From NCBI GenBank assembly GCA_963772165.1, contig CAVYWA010000011.1, positions 246,894 through 310,893 of the forward strand: a DNA stretch of 64,000 nucleotides, given 5' to 3'. The notes below the pieces were generated by a model that worked only from the letters and a program-made list of their open reading frames with translations, did not search any database and was not told the origin of the DNA. The stretch is from JAGVPT01 sp963772165. GTDB taxonomy: Bacteria; Bacteroidota; Ignavibacteria; UBA10030; UBA8401. The position numbers were made by a program, and so were the translations under genes. Shown in pieces: positions 44,510-53,214 of the stretch (positions are counted from its first letter, which is position 1; every line of letters begins with the position of its first letter).

Positions 44510-45706
44510 ATGAACCCTAAAAAACTTTCTCTCGCAACAAAGGCGATTCACGGAAAAAAACTTCACCCGTATAAAGGGCCCGTGTCGCTTCCGATTTATC
44601 AAACGTCTACATACCGGTTCGACAGTTCCGACGATGCGATCCGGTACGCTAACGGCGATACGTCGGTCTATGTCTATTCACGCTACCACAATCCTACCGT
44701 ACACGATGTTGAGGAGAAAATCGCATTGATGGAGGAGGGGGAAGCCGCGGCACTCTTTGCGTCCGGGATGGCCGCAATCTCTACAACCGTCCTGGCCTGT
44801 GTTCACGCCGGCGAAGAAATCGTCAGCACGCCCGCGTTGTATGGGGGCACATACCGTTTCTTCCGCGATACGCTGCCGGATACTGGTATCGCCGTGCACT
44901 ACGTCGACTCAAGTGATCTTGCAAGTCTCGACAAGCGCATCACGAAGAAAACCAGGCTTGTGTACTTTGAAACGCCAACAAACCCGACCCTCGACATTGT
45001 GGATATCGAGCGCATTGTGACACACGTGAAAAAAGCCGAGAAAAAATATCATACACGAATCCTGACGATGATCGACAACACGTTTGCATCATGTTTGAAT
45101 CAGAAGCCGTTTGATGCCGGCGTCGATATCGTGATGGAAAGCGCGACGAAATATTTGGGGGGGCACAGCGATATCCTCGCGGGTGTCGTGGTCGGCACGC
45201 AAACGATCATCGACAAGATAAAAGTAACGGCGAAATATCTCGGCGGCTGCGCCGACCCTTTTATGGCATACCTTCTGTTCAGAAGCTTAAAGACGTTCGA
45301 ACTTCGCGTTCAGCGGCAGAATGAAAATGCGCTCAGGCTTGCACAAACGTTGGAACGGCATCCGAAAATACTGCGCGCCATTTACCCCGGTTTGCCTTCT
45401 CATCCGCACCATGCTCTCGCAAAAAAACAAATGACGGGATTTGGGGGAATGGTCACAATTGAAGTTCGCGGCGGCGTAAAAGCTGCTGTGAAAGTCTGTG
45501 ATGCGCTCAATGTCGCGGTGAACGCAATGTCGCTCGGCGCTGTCGAAACGCTCGTCAGCATTCCGGTCTATTCATCGCACGTCAACATGTCGAACAGGGA
45601 GTTACAGCAGCATGGTGTAACTCCGGGGATGATTCGCATCTCCGTTGGCGTCGAGGGAATCGATGATCTGATTTCGGATTTTGAACAAGCGTTGAAGAGA
45701 GTATAA
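44510..45706 (+). CDS. Cys/Met metabolism PLP enzyme (methionine gamma-lyase/cystathionine gamma-synthase family)
   Basis: A 398-residue fold-type I enzyme. LPIYQTSTYRFDS, YSRYHNPTVHDVEEKIALMEEGEAAALFASGMAAIS (PLP phosphate-binding region), YFETPTNPTLDIVDI, MIDNTFASCLNQKPFDAGVDIVMESATKYLGGHSDILAGVVVG (Schiff-base Lys in SATKYLGGH) and VNAMSLGAVETLVSIP are all present. Residues do not clearly separate gamma-lyase from gamma-synthase. It acts in sulfur amino acid turnover and could feed homocysteine or methanethiol metabolism linked to metK-ahcY at the window start. Confidence 0.88.
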   Translation: MNPKKLSLATKAIHGKKLHPYKGPVSLPIYQTSTYRFDSSDDAIRYANGDTSVYVYSRYHNPTVHDVEEKIALMEEGEAAALFASGMAAISTTVLACVHAGEEIVSTPALYGGTYRFFRDTLPDTGIAVHYVDSSDLASLDKRITKKTRLVYFETPTNPTLDIVDIERIVTHVKKAEKKYHTRILTMIDNTFASCLNQKPFDAGVDIVMESATKYLGGHSDILAGVVVGTQTIIDKIKVTAKYLGGCADPFMAYLLFRSLKTFELRVQRQNENALRLAQTLERHPKILRAIYPGLPSHPHHALAKKQMTGFGGMVTIEVRGGVKAAVKVCDALNVAVNAMSLGAVETLVSIPVYSSHVNMSNRELQQHGVTPGMIRISVGVEGIDDLISDFEQALKRV

Positions 45707-45710
45707 AGGC

Positions 45711-45740
45711 GAACCGCTAAGACGCAAAGCTCGCCAAGGG
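45711..45740. repeat. dispersed AAGACGCAAA/CTCGCCAAG repeat copy
   Basis: AAGACGCAAAGCTCGCCAAG (45719-45738) shares two words with the copy at 39713-39776. It directly precedes the GxxExxY gene start (45747). Confidence 0.45.
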
Positions 45741-45746
45741 GGGCGT

Positions 45747-46133
45747 ATGAATGAACCAAGCGAGGAGCTGGATTTTTTTGCTCATGGTGTGATCGGGGTC
45801 GCGATTGAGGTGCACCGTCTGCTCGGTCCGGGATCTCTGGAATCGGTGTATGAAGAGGCGCTGGCGATTGAAATGAACCTGCGCGAGATTCCGTTTACCC
45901 GGCAGGTTGTTGTCGGCGTAAATTATAAGAATAATATTGTAGGCAAGGGGAAATTGGATTTTTTGATTGGGGGCCAGCTCATCGTTGAACTAAAGGCTGT
46001 TGAAATCGTGGCTCCAATCCATTCCGCTCAATTATTGTCTTACGTAAAGACGACAGGTCGTCATCTGGGGTTGCTGATAAACTTCAACACTCCGATTCTT
46101 AAGAGTGGAATGAAGAGAATCATACTCTCCTGA
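45747..46133 (+). CDS. GxxExxY protein
   Basis: A 128-residue protein. AIEVHRLLGPGSLESVYEEALAIEM contains the G-x-x-E-x-x-Y motif (GSLESVY), and the core GKGKLDFLIGGQLIVELKAVEIVAPIHSAQLLSYVKTTG has the D...ELK arrangement of PD-(D/E)XK nuclease-like folds (D near 73, E and K near 83-85), then HLGLLINFN. The family is very common in FCB and environmental genomes and its role is unknown; nuclease-like ancestry is my reading. It starts 6 bp after a dispersed repeat. Confidence 0.85.
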   Translation: MNEPSEELDFFAHGVIGVAIEVHRLLGPGSLESVYEEALAIEMNLREIPFTRQVVVGVNYKNNIVGKGKLDFLIGGQLIVELKAVEIVAPIHSAQLLSYVKTTGRHLGLLINFNTPILKSGMKRIILS

Positions 46134-46228
46134 CCTTTTGGCGATCTTGTCGGTTTTGCGGTTCGACATTTTCCCTCTGGAATTCCTTTCCATTTTTTTT
46201 TATATTGTTGCACCACTAACGTAGGCGA

Positions 46229-47221
46229 ATGAAATTTATTCCATCGTATATTCCGCTGTATAAATCCGGTGAACTGCAACGGCGATCGGAACGGCTCGAT
46301 GCCTTGCTCGAGTCGTGCACCGTTTGTCCGCACGATTGCGGAAACAATCGCCTGAACAACGAGCTTGCGCGCTGCTATTCCGGCTATCTGCCGGTTGTCT
46401 CGTCGTATTGCCAGCATTTCGGCGAGGAACCCGCCCTCGGAGGCGCATACGGAGTTGGGAATATTTTTCTCGGCAACTGCAACTTGCGCTGCGTTTACTG
46501 CCAGAATTTTCAAATCAGCCAGAACTGGAAAGCGGAACGAATCAATGAAGTGACGTTCGAGCGGATGGCCGGGATGATGCTTGAGCTTCAGGCCAAAGGC
46601 GTACATGCTATCGGTTTTGTTTCGCCAACACATTTTGTCCCGCAAATCGTACGCGCCCTGTCGATTGCCGTCCCGCAGGGACTGGAGCTGCCCCTCATTT
46701 ACAATACCAATGCTTACGACTCAGTTGAAGTGCTAAGACTCCTCGACGGGATTTTCGATATTTACCTTCCGGACTTAAAATACAGCGACGATGAATTCGG
46801 CTATAAATATTCCAAGGTGAAATCGTACACGGAAATTTCCCGCGCGGCTGTCAAAGAAATGCACAGGCAGGTCGGCAGTGATGTTGTCTATGGCGACGAC
46901 GGCTTGGTGAAACGCGGACTCATCATCCGGCACCTTGTGCTCCCGAACGATATTGCAACGTCGGAAGAGACACTTCGATGGATCGCGAAGGAGTTGGATA
47001 ATCACGTGACATTGAGCGTCATGTCGCAGTACTATCCGACACACAAAGCGGTGACGACAGAATTGCTCGACCGCCGTATCCGCGAAAGCGAGTACAATAA
47101 GGTATTGCGGCTGTTGGATACGTTTGGTTTTGAAAACGGCTGGGCACAGGAATTTGAGAGCCAGGACTATTATAAGCCCGATTTCAGCGACAGGCTCGAA
47201 CCGTTCAAAGTGGAAGCATGA
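46229..47221 (+). CDS. radical SAM protein, PflX-like (COG1313)
   Basis: The 330-residue protein has an N-terminal Cys set CTVCPHDCGNNRLNNELARC and the radical SAM motif GNCNLRCVYCQNFQIS (C-x3-C-x2-C, about residues 88-95). IGFVSPTHFVPQIVRAL, YNTNAYDS, and DIYLPDLKYSDDE follow the pyruvate-formate-lyase-activase-like core. The family resembles PFL activase but lacks a defined substrate. It stands alone next to the pterin dehydratase gene (13 bp apart). Confidence 0.85.
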   Translation: MKFIPSYIPLYKSGELQRRSERLDALLESCTVCPHDCGNNRLNNELARCYSGYLPVVSSYCQHFGEEPALGGAYGVGNIFLGNCNLRCVYCQNFQISQNWKAERINEVTFERMAGMMLELQAKGVHAIGFVSPTHFVPQIVRALSIAVPQGLELPLIYNTNAYDSVEVLRLLDGIFDIYLPDLKYSDDEFGYKYSKVKSYTEISRAAVKEMHRQVGSDVVYGDDGLVKRGLIIRHLVLPNDIATSEETLRWIAKELDNHVTLSVMSQYYPTHKAVTTELLDRRIRESEYNKVLRLLDTFGFENGWAQEFESQDYYKPDFSDRLEPFKVEA

Positions 47222-47234
47222 AGGAGAATAAAGC

Positions 47235-47513
47235 ATGGCAGTGTTGACGGAAAAACAGATTGCCGGTCTACTCCGGTCGACCAAGGGATGGAAGCGCCGG
47301 GAAAGTGAAATTGAAAAAATATTTATCCATAAGGATTTTGCACGAGCCATGGGATTTGTGCAATCGATTGCCCTCCTGGCGGAAAAAATGAACCATCACC
47401 CCGATATCGACATCCGTTGGAATAAGGTGATTCTGCGTCTTACGACCCACAGCGCAGGGGGCCTTACCGAAAAGGATTTTGCTCTGGCTGAACAAATTAA
47501 TGCACTCAAATAA
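47235..47513 (+). CDS. phhB: 4a-hydroxytetrahydrobiopterin dehydratase
   Basis: A 92-residue protein of the pterin-4a-carbinolamine dehydratase family. EKMNHHPDIDIRWNKVILRLTTHSAGGLTEKDFALA carries the catalytic His pair (NHHPD) and the THxxGGLTxxD motif. It regenerates dihydropterin after aromatic amino acid hydroxylation or acts in molybdopterin chemistry. No hydroxylase gene is nearby. Good ribosome site AAGGAG precedes the ATG. Confidence 0.92.
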   Translation: MAVLTEKQIAGLLRSTKGWKRRESEIEKIFIHKDFARAMGFVQSIALLAEKMNHHPDIDIRWNKVILRLTTHSAGGLTEKDFALAEQINALK

Positions 47514-47530
47514 ATACCGTCGTTGAACGG

Positions 47531-47857
47531 ATGACAAACCAGGAACGCATCAAAGCTCTCATCGGACTTCTTACAAAGAATCCCGACGACTCTTTTTCCC
47601 GGTATGCTCTTGCGTTGGAATACGTCAGCCTTGGAGAGACCGGGGGCGCAATGACAGAACTCCAGGAATTGATTCGACGCGACCCAAAGTACCTCGCTGC
47701 CTATCATCAATTAGGGCGGCTCTACTGCAAGGTCAACAACACTCTCGAAGCAAAAAAGATTTACCGTCAAGGAATAGAACTCGCGGCAGCAACGAACGAC
47801 CTTCATGCAAAAACGGAGATGGAGGAAGAGCTGGAGGAGATTGAGGATGAATGGTAG
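47531..47857 (+). CDS. small TPR-repeat protein
   Basis: 108 residues with about two tetratricopeptide-like helix pairs (SFSRYALALEYVSLGETGGAMTELQELIRRDPKYLAAYHQLGRLYCKVNNTLEAKKIYRQGIEL spans 22-85; A-x-x-Y-x-x-L-G spacing). An acidic tail ends EMEEELEEIEDEW. No signal peptide; probably a cytosolic adaptor. It is 17 bp after the pterin dehydratase gene. Confidence 0.8.
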   Translation: MTNQERIKALIGLLTKNPDDSFSRYALALEYVSLGETGGAMTELQELIRRDPKYLAAYHQLGRLYCKVNNTLEAKKIYRQGIELAAATNDLHAKTEMEEELEEIEDEW

Positions 47858-47864
47858 TCTGAAA

Positions 47865-47896
47865 AATTATGAATTAAGAATTATGAGTTAGGAATT
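47865..47896. repeat. two tandem 14-bp AATTATGAATTAAG units
   Basis: AATTATGAATTAAG (47865-47878) is followed by AATTATGAGTTAGG (47879-47892), 12 of 14 identical, then AATTC. This is a common type of degenerate short intergenic repeat. Confidence 0.5.
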
Positions 47897-47953
47897 CAGC
47901 TTTACGAAGTGACTCCGAAAACTTAGTTTCAAATTATCACATCGCCACTGCAT

Positions 47954-48531
47954 ATGAAACTTCCGAAAGAAGAAATACTCCAAATTTTTAGAGAGACGGA
48001 TGCACTGCTTGAAGGGCATTTTTTACTGACCTCGGGGCTGCACAGCCCGCATTACTTTCAATGCGCAAAGGTGCTGCAGTATCCTAAATATCTGCACCTG
48101 TTTGCCGGAGAGATTGCGAAGCATTTTGAACTGAGTGAGATTGAACTGGTCATCTCTCCCGCGATCGGCGGCATTGTCGTCGGGACTGAAGTTGGGAAGA
48201 ATGTTGGAGGCGCGGACGATTTTTGCTGAAAGGGAAAACGGGGTCATGAGCTTGCGGCGTGGATTTGGAATAAAGAAAGGGGAGACGGGTGTTGGTCGTT
48301 GAAGATGTCGTGACAACCGGCGGTTCGGTAAAAGAAATTATTCAGCTTGTTGAAAAAGCAGGGGCAACATTGGCCGGTGTCGGTTATATTGTCGACCGCA
48401 GCAAGGGTAAGACAACATTCGATGCAAAAACATTCTCTGTCCTTCAAATGGACGTCGTGACATACGCCCCCGAATCGTGCCCGCTCTGCAAAGAAGGAAC
48501 CCCGGCAGTGAAACCGGGAAGCAGAAAATAG
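47954..48531 (+). pseudogene. pyrE: orotate phosphoribosyltransferase, interrupted by two +1 frameshifts
   Basis: The first frame gives LLEGHFLLTSGLHSPHYFQCAKVLQYP and LVISPAIGGIVVGTEVGKNVG, the PyrE N-domain. One extra G at 48209-48210 turns GARTIFAERENGVMSLRRGFGI into a stop. A second extra G in the run 48287-48289 blocks the next step. The third frame then carries LVVEDVVTTGGSVKEIIQLVEKAGA, the PRPP-binding motif (VEDVVTTGGS), and continues to GSRK. Removing the two bases gives 191 residues, normal length. PyrE makes OMP from orotate and PRPP and would be essential without uptake of pyrimidines, so error in the sequence is favoured. Confidence 0.9.
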
Positions 48532-48547
48532 CCAGCAGGATTTATCC

Positions 48548-49669
48548 ATGAAATCACTTCTCATCGTCGTCAGCGATACGCTGTTGAAGAAAGCCGAGGC
48601 AATCCTCGGAACCGGGTTGTTGTTCCACGCCGTCACGGGGCTTATACTTTTTCTTCTCGTCCTCATCATCGGCAAAGCGGTAAAGATTATTCTTGATGTT
48701 GCCGGACGCAAGATTATTGTACATACAAAGAACGACCTTGATGACAAGATTTTAGAAATCGTGCTTGAGCGCGTGATGTCCATCAGCGCTATTTCGGGAA
48801 TGTATTTCGGCCTTCGCGAACTCAGCGACGGCCTGACGCAGGCGAACACATCGTTCTTTACATTCCTGGAATATTCAAACGCAACCCTTTATGTGCTGAT
48901 GGCATTTGTACTGACGGCGCTGGGCATTAAAATTGTCGACACTATCATCCGTCATGCGCTGCATTCCGTTGCCGAAAAAGAATCGTCGAATTTCGACCTT
49001 GCCTTCGCGCCGCTCGTCAACCGTTTTGTGAATATCATTGTTGCAGTGATCGCGGTGATCGTAGTGCTCGACCATTTCGGCCAGAACATTTCGAGCCTGT
49101 TGGCCTTGCTCAGCGTCGGTTCGCTTGCGATAGGCTTGGCTGCACAGGAAACAATATCGAACATGATCTCGGGGTTCGTCATCATGCTCGACCGTCCGTT
49201 CCGCATCGGAGACCGCGTGAAAATTCCGTCCGGAGAAGAGGGGGATATCTTTGAAATCGGGCTCCGCAGCACAAGAATTGTCGATGCGGACAACAACCTG
49301 CTTATCGTTCCGAACAGCGAGCTTATCAAGACACGCATTGTGAATTATTCTTTCCCCGCTCCCGCTGTGCGCGTGGTTGTCGAAGTCAACGTTGCGTACG
49401 GTTCGGATGTCGCCAAAGTTAAGAAAATCCTGCTGGAACTCGCCCGCGCACATCCGGATGTTCTGAAGGTTCCGGCGCCGGAAGTCGATCTCATGAAGCT
49501 CGAAGAAGCCGGGCTTCAGTTCAAACTCTTCTGCCGCGTCGCAGCTTTTAGCCAGCAATTTCCGACGGGAGAAAAACTTCGCGTGCAGGCGTATGAAGCG
49601 CTTAACAAAGCAAAGATTGAATTTGCCTTGCCGCAGCAATTTGTTCATATCAGAGAAAGAAAACGCTGA
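48548..49669 (+). CDS. MscS-family mechanosensitive channel
   Basis: A 373-residue protein with about three or four membrane helices (residues 25-45, 70-90, 110-130, 150-175). The pore helix and beta domain match MscS: SLLALLSVGSLAIGLAAQETISNMISGFVIMLDRPFRIGDRVKIPSGEEGDIFEIGLRSTRIVDADNNLLIVPNSELIK across residues 180-260, including GLAAQETI and the IPN motif. It should release solutes on hypo-osmotic shock. Its stop overlaps the ATG of the NUDIX gene (TGATG). Confidence 0.93.
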   Translation: MKSLLIVVSDTLLKKAEAILGTGLLFHAVTGLILFLLVLIIGKAVKIILDVAGRKIIVHTKNDLDDKILEIVLERVMSISAISGMYFGLRELSDGLTQANTSFFTFLEYSNATLYVLMAFVLTALGIKIVDTIIRHALHSVAEKESSNFDLAFAPLVNRFVNIIVAVIAVIVVLDHFGQNISSLLALLSVGSLAIGLAAQETISNMISGFVIMLDRPFRIGDRVKIPSGEEGDIFEIGLRSTRIVDADNNLLIVPNSELIKTRIVNYSFPAPAVRVVVEVNVAYGSDVAKVKKILLELARAHPDVLKVPAPEVDLMKLEEAGLQFKLFCRVAAFSQQFPTGEKLRVQAYEALNKAKIEFALPQQFVHIRERKR

Positions 49670-50214
49670 TGAATTTTGAGCTTCTTCGCAGTGAAAAAGT
49701 CTATGCCGGAAAAATTGTGAACCTTGTTGTTGATCATGTCCGATACGATTCGGGCAACGAGTCGGTCCGGGAGATTATCGAGCATCCGGGCGGAAGCGTT
49801 GTGCTCGCGGTGTTCGAGAACGACGACATTCTCCTGGTACAACAATTTCGGTATCCGATCGGCGGGGAAGTTATTGAATTGCCAGCAGGAAAACTCGATG
49901 CGAAGGAGGACCCGCAGCATTGCGCTGAACGAGAACTCCGTGAGGAAACGGGGTACACAGCGGGGCGGTGGGCAAAACTGACCACGATGATGACGACCCC
50001 GGGATTCTGCAACGAGCGGCTCCACATCTTTATGGCGCAAGACCTCTCGTTATCGCCGCAAGGACAATCGCTGGAAGAAGGGGAACAAACGATTAAACTT
50101 CTTCGCATTCCGCTCGTCGAAGCTATTGCGATGGTCGAACGGAATGAAATTGTTGACGGAAAGTCGATTGCAGGAATTTTTATCGGCGAGCGACTGCTTC
50201 GCACAAAGCGATGA
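49669..50214 (+). CDS. NUDIX hydrolase (ADP-ribose pyrophosphatase-like)
   Basis: A 181-residue protein with a perfect Nudix box GKLDAKEDPQHCAERELREETGY (G-x5-E-x7-REUxEE-x-G) near residues 65-87. QQFRYPIGGEVIELPAGKL and MMTTPGFCNERLHIFMAQDL are typical of ADP-ribose pyrophosphatases. It cleaves nucleoside diphosphate-linked compounds to nucleoside monophosphate. It is translationally coupled to mscS (one-base overlap). Confidence 0.92.
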   Translation: MNFELLRSEKVYAGKIVNLVVDHVRYDSGNESVREIIEHPGGSVVLAVFENDDILLVQQFRYPIGGEVIELPAGKLDAKEDPQHCAERELREETGYTAGRWAKLTTMMTTPGFCNERLHIFMAQDLSLSPQGQSLEEGEQTIKLLRIPLVEAIAMVERNEIVDGKSIAGIFIGERLLRTKR

Positions 50215-50250
50215 CCACGGAGTTTGAGAGAGAAGAGATACAAAATACGA

Positions 50251-50317
50251 GAAACAGGAAGCAGGAGACCGGAGGCTAAGGATTCTTAAATTCTGTCTCC
50301 TGTTTCCCGACTCCTGC
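50251..50317. repeat. inverted repeat cluster after the NUDIX gene
   Basis: GAAACAGGA (50251-50259) can pair with TCCTGTTTC (50299-50307), and CAGGAGAC (50262-50269) with GTCTCCTG (50295-50302), while GCAGGAG (50261-50267) also fits CTCCTGC (50311-50317). These mutually exclusive stems are of the ACAGGAGACAGGAGTC-type dispersed repeat; a terminator role is possible but the T tract is poor. Confidence 0.4.
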
Positions 50318-50349
50318 ATACCGATAGAATACTTTAAGACGACCCATTA

Positions 50350-50988
50350 ATGATCAAGAACATTGTCTTTGACGTCGACGGAACGCTTCTCGATTCTAAA
50401 CGCGATATTGCCGGTGCGCAGTTATGGGTGTTGCAGCAGCTTGGCGTTGAAAATTATACAGAAGAAGATTTATACCCGCACATCGGCAAAACCCTGCAGG
50501 AAACCTTTACACTGCTGCTTCCGGACCGGCTCCATCCGAAGATTCCAGAAGCTGCAATTATGTACCGGGACTATTACCGTCCACGCGCTCTTGAGAATAC
50601 AAAATTATTCCCCGGCGTAAAGGAGACTATCGAGATCCTTCAGCTCAAAAAAATCAACCTTGCAACGGCGACGATCAAATCGAGCGAAACAACAAAACGA
50701 ATCTTGACATATTTTGGCATCGCCGAATATTTTTCCCAGCTTCAGGGGACCGACGGCATGCCGCACAAACCGAATCCAGCAATTCTCAACAAAATCTTGA
50801 AAGAACAGAGCTGGCAGAAGGAAGAAACCATCATGGTCGGAGATACCGAGAGAGATATTCTCACCGGAAAAAACGCCGGTATTGCCACGTGCGGGGTTAC
50901 GTATGGAACATGCTCGCACGATCAGATGAGCCTCGCTCGGCCGCAGTGGATTATCGACAGCTTTCCCCAGATTCTCACACTTCTATAA
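50350..50988 (+). CDS. HAD-family hydrolase (phosphoglycolate phosphatase-like)
   Basis: The 212-residue protein has all HAD motifs: VFDVDGTLLDSKRD (motif I), LATATIKSSETTKRIL (motif II), HKPNPAILNKIL (Lys) and MVGDTERDILTGKNAGI (motif III). A small helical cap lies at about 18-85. Related to Gph, PpaX and beta-phosphoglucomutase; the substrate cannot be fixed. It lies 4 bp before the pyrimidine-nucleoside phosphorylase gene. Confidence 0.88.
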   Translation: MIKNIVFDVDGTLLDSKRDIAGAQLWVLQQLGVENYTEEDLYPHIGKTLQETFTLLLPDRLHPKIPEAAIMYRDYYRPRALENTKLFPGVKETIEILQLKKINLATATIKSSETTKRILTYFGIAEYFSQLQGTDGMPHKPNPAILNKILKEQSWQKEETIMVGDTERDILTGKNAGIATCGVTYGTCSHDQMSLARPQWIIDSFPQILTLL

Positions 50989-50992
50989 ACCT

Positions 50993-52324
50993 ATGACAGC
51001 CAATGAGCTGATCCGGAAAAAGCGTGACGGCGCTTCTCTTTCATCCGACGAGCTGCAATTTATGATCGGTGGCTTTGTGAAAGGGACTATTCCCGAATAT
51101 CAGATGTCTTCTTTCTTAATGGCGACGTATTTCCGCGGAATGACTTCGGAAGAGACGCGTGAATTTACACGGTTGATGCTCCATTCCGGCGAGGTCATTG
51201 ATTTATCGAAGATCCCGGGAGTGAAAGTTGACAAGCATTCTACCGGCGGAGTCGGCGATAAAATTTCACTTCCTCTTGCTCCGATTGTTGCCGCATGCGG
51301 TGTTGCAGTTCCCATGATCAGCGGCCGCGGCCTTGGACATACGGGAGGGACGTTAGACAAGCTTGAATCTATTCCGGGTTTCAGCACCTCGTTGTCGATC
51401 GGCGAATACAAAAAGGTCATTGCCGAGGTCGGCACGGTAATGATCGGCCAAACGGAAGAGATCGCCCCTGCCGATAAAAAAATGTACTCACTGCGCGATG
51501 TGACGGCAACAGTGGAGTCTATTCCGCTGATCGCCGGGAGCATCATGAGCAAAAAGCTGGCGGAAGGGATCGATGCCCTTGTGCTCGACGTGAAGACCGG
51601 CCGCGGTGCATTCATGCCGACGTACGAAAGAGCCGCGGAACTGGCAAAAGCGCTTGTCGGGATCGGCAACAGCTTCGGGAAAAAGACGATCGGTTTTATC
51701 ACCGATATGAATCAGCCGCTCGGTTATATGATCGGCAACTGGCTTGAGGTTGTTGAATCGGTCGAGTGCCTGCGCGGCAAGGACGTCCCCGATGTCATGG
51801 AACTGACGTACGTTCTCGGCGGCGCGATGGTGATGCTGGGGAAGAAGGCGCAGTCGGTCAAAGAAGGGATGGAGCGCTGCAAGGAAGTTGTGAAAAGCGG
51901 AAAAGCGTATGAAAAATTCCTCCAGCTTGTGAAACGGCAGGGGGGCGATATATCGTTTATCGAACACCTTGAAAAATATCCTCGCTCGAAATATTCCGGC
52001 GAGGTCAAATCCCCGGGACGCGGTTTTGTTACCGGCATCGATTCTCTTGAACTCGGTTTGACCGGCATCGAACTCGGCGCCGGCAGGACAAAAGTCGACG
52101 ATGTTATCGACCCCAAAGCCGGCATTAGGTTGACAAAAAAAGTGGGGGATGCTGTCAGCTCCGGCGAAACCCTGGCAATTTTTTATACAGATAATAAAGG
52201 TGTTGTTGAACGCGCCTCGGAACGAATCACCGGTGCATTTTCTGTCGGTTTCTCGAAGCCTGCCTCCGTACCTCTCATCATCAGTCAGGTCGACGAGAAC
52301 GGCATTGCACCTTTTATGTGCTGA
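50993..52324 (+). CDS. pyrimidine-nucleoside (thymidine) phosphorylase
   Basis: A 443-residue protein. ANELIRKKRDGASLSSDELQFMIGGFV is the helical dimer domain, KVDKHSTGGVGDKISLPLAPIVAACG the phosphate-binding hallmark, and ALVLDVKTGRGAFMPTYERAAELA the thymidine-phosphorylase signature. It cleaves thymidine or uridine with phosphate to base and (deoxy)ribose-1-phosphate for salvage. Family types DeoA and Pdp cannot be separated here. The HAD hydrolase gene sits 4 bp upstream and may be co-transcribed. Confidence 0.93.
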   Translation: MTANELIRKKRDGASLSSDELQFMIGGFVKGTIPEYQMSSFLMATYFRGMTSEETREFTRLMLHSGEVIDLSKIPGVKVDKHSTGGVGDKISLPLAPIVAACGVAVPMISGRGLGHTGGTLDKLESIPGFSTSLSIGEYKKVIAEVGTVMIGQTEEIAPADKKMYSLRDVTATVESIPLIAGSIMSKKLAEGIDALVLDVKTGRGAFMPTYERAAELAKALVGIGNSFGKKTIGFITDMNQPLGYMIGNWLEVVESVECLRGKDVPDVMELTYVLGGAMVMLGKKAQSVKEGMERCKEVVKSGKAYEKFLQLVKRQGGDISFIEHLEKYPRSKYSGEVKSPGRGFVTGIDSLELGLTGIELGAGRTKVDDVIDPKAGIRLTKKVGDAVSSGETLAIFYTDNKGVVERASERITGAFSVGFSKPASVPLIISQVDENGIAPFMC

Positions 52325-52338
52325 CCTAAATATTTTTT

Positions 52339-52367
52339 TTGACATTGACGGGATTAATTTCTACACT
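52339..52367 (+). promoter_or_regulatory. sigma70-type promoter for the 52.4-kb exported protein
   Basis: TTGACA (52339-52344), 17-bp spacer, TACACT (52362-52367). An AAGGA ribosome site lies before ATG 52430. Confidence 0.6.
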
Positions 52368-52429
52368 TTTCTAGAATCGTTGGATAACAGACATTCAAAA
52401 GATTGAACCGATCATTAAGGAAAAAATCA

Positions 52430-53032
52430 ATGCGTGCAAAAATATCTGCTTCGCTTATTCTTCTAATTTTCATATTCGTTCATTCCTCGAATGCACAAGG
52501 CCCTGACGCCGTGGTTATTGTACGCCAGTCTACCCTGAACGGCTTTCTCAACGCTGTCGGCCCTGTGAGTGGAAAAGCGCCGTACAGCGTTTTGGGGCTT
52601 AAAGGAGAATACACCTGGACCGTTAAAAACGCCCGGATTGATCTGAAGCCGAACGCGGCAGATTTTGCCGCCGATGCCAGCGTGAATGTGGGAGTTTTTT
52701 CGTACGGGTCGGTTGCTAACGGTGAGGTGGAGATCAAATACCACCAGGAAACCAACAGAATATCCGTCAAAGTGCTGAAAGCATCCTTTGAAGTCTACAC
52801 GAAGTTTTTTGGCAAAAAAATACATCTGGGCGACGTCGATATTTCAAAATTCTACCGGCCGGAATTTGAATTTGCGGGGCCGCAGCCGGTACAGCCGAGC
52901 GTTCTCGTATCGCTCCCCGGCGACCAATCCAAAACAGTCTACATTACTCCTTTCAATCAAAATTTGAGGGTAGAACAGGACCAAATCGTCGTCACTTCAA
53001 ATCTCAAATTTTCCGACCAGCCGCCGCAGTAA
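52430..53032 (+). CDS. exported protein of unknown function
   Basis: A 200-residue protein with a signal peptide (RAKISASLILLIFIFVHSSNAQ) from ATG 52430; a longer frame from 52403 adds nine residues without a better ribosome site. The mature part is beta-rich and reads like a lipid- or ligand-binding fold: VVIVRQSTLNGFLNAVGPVSG, EYTWTVKNARIDLKPNAADFAADASVNVG, VEIKYHQETNRISVKVLKASFEVY, ending with EQDQIVVTSNLKFS. I do not recognise a named family. It has its own promoter. Confidence 0.75.
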   Translation: MRAKISASLILLIFIFVHSSNAQGPDAVVIVRQSTLNGFLNAVGPVSGKAPYSVLGLKGEYTWTVKNARIDLKPNAADFAADASVNVGVFSYGSVANGEVEIKYHQETNRISVKVLKASFEVYTKFFGKKIHLGDVDISKFYRPEFEFAGPQPVQPSVLVSLPGDQSKTVYITPFNQNLRVEQDQIVVTSNLKFSDQPPQ

Positions 53033-53101
53033 CCGCAACCGGAGTTTTCTTCACTCAATTCAAGTTCGGCCAAAACCGAGCCGTCACTGCTGAAATGGTT
53101 G

Positions 53102-53130
53102 TTGATATTACCCGGCGACTTGGTTATTTT
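53102..53130 (+). promoter_or_regulatory. sigma70-type promoter for gltD
   Basis: TTGATA (53102-53107), 17-bp spacer, TATTTT (53125-53130), about 85 bp before ATG 53215. Confidence 0.5.
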
Positions 53131-53214
53131 AAAACTATGGTCCGTCTAAGACCGGCACAACAGCAAAGATAAACGACAACAAAATTTTACTTACATCTCA
53201 GAAGGGGCTCACAT

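Noticed and set aside
48023..48316. Minus-strand frame over pyrE
   Set aside because: Shadow of the frameshifted pyrE gene; no family features.
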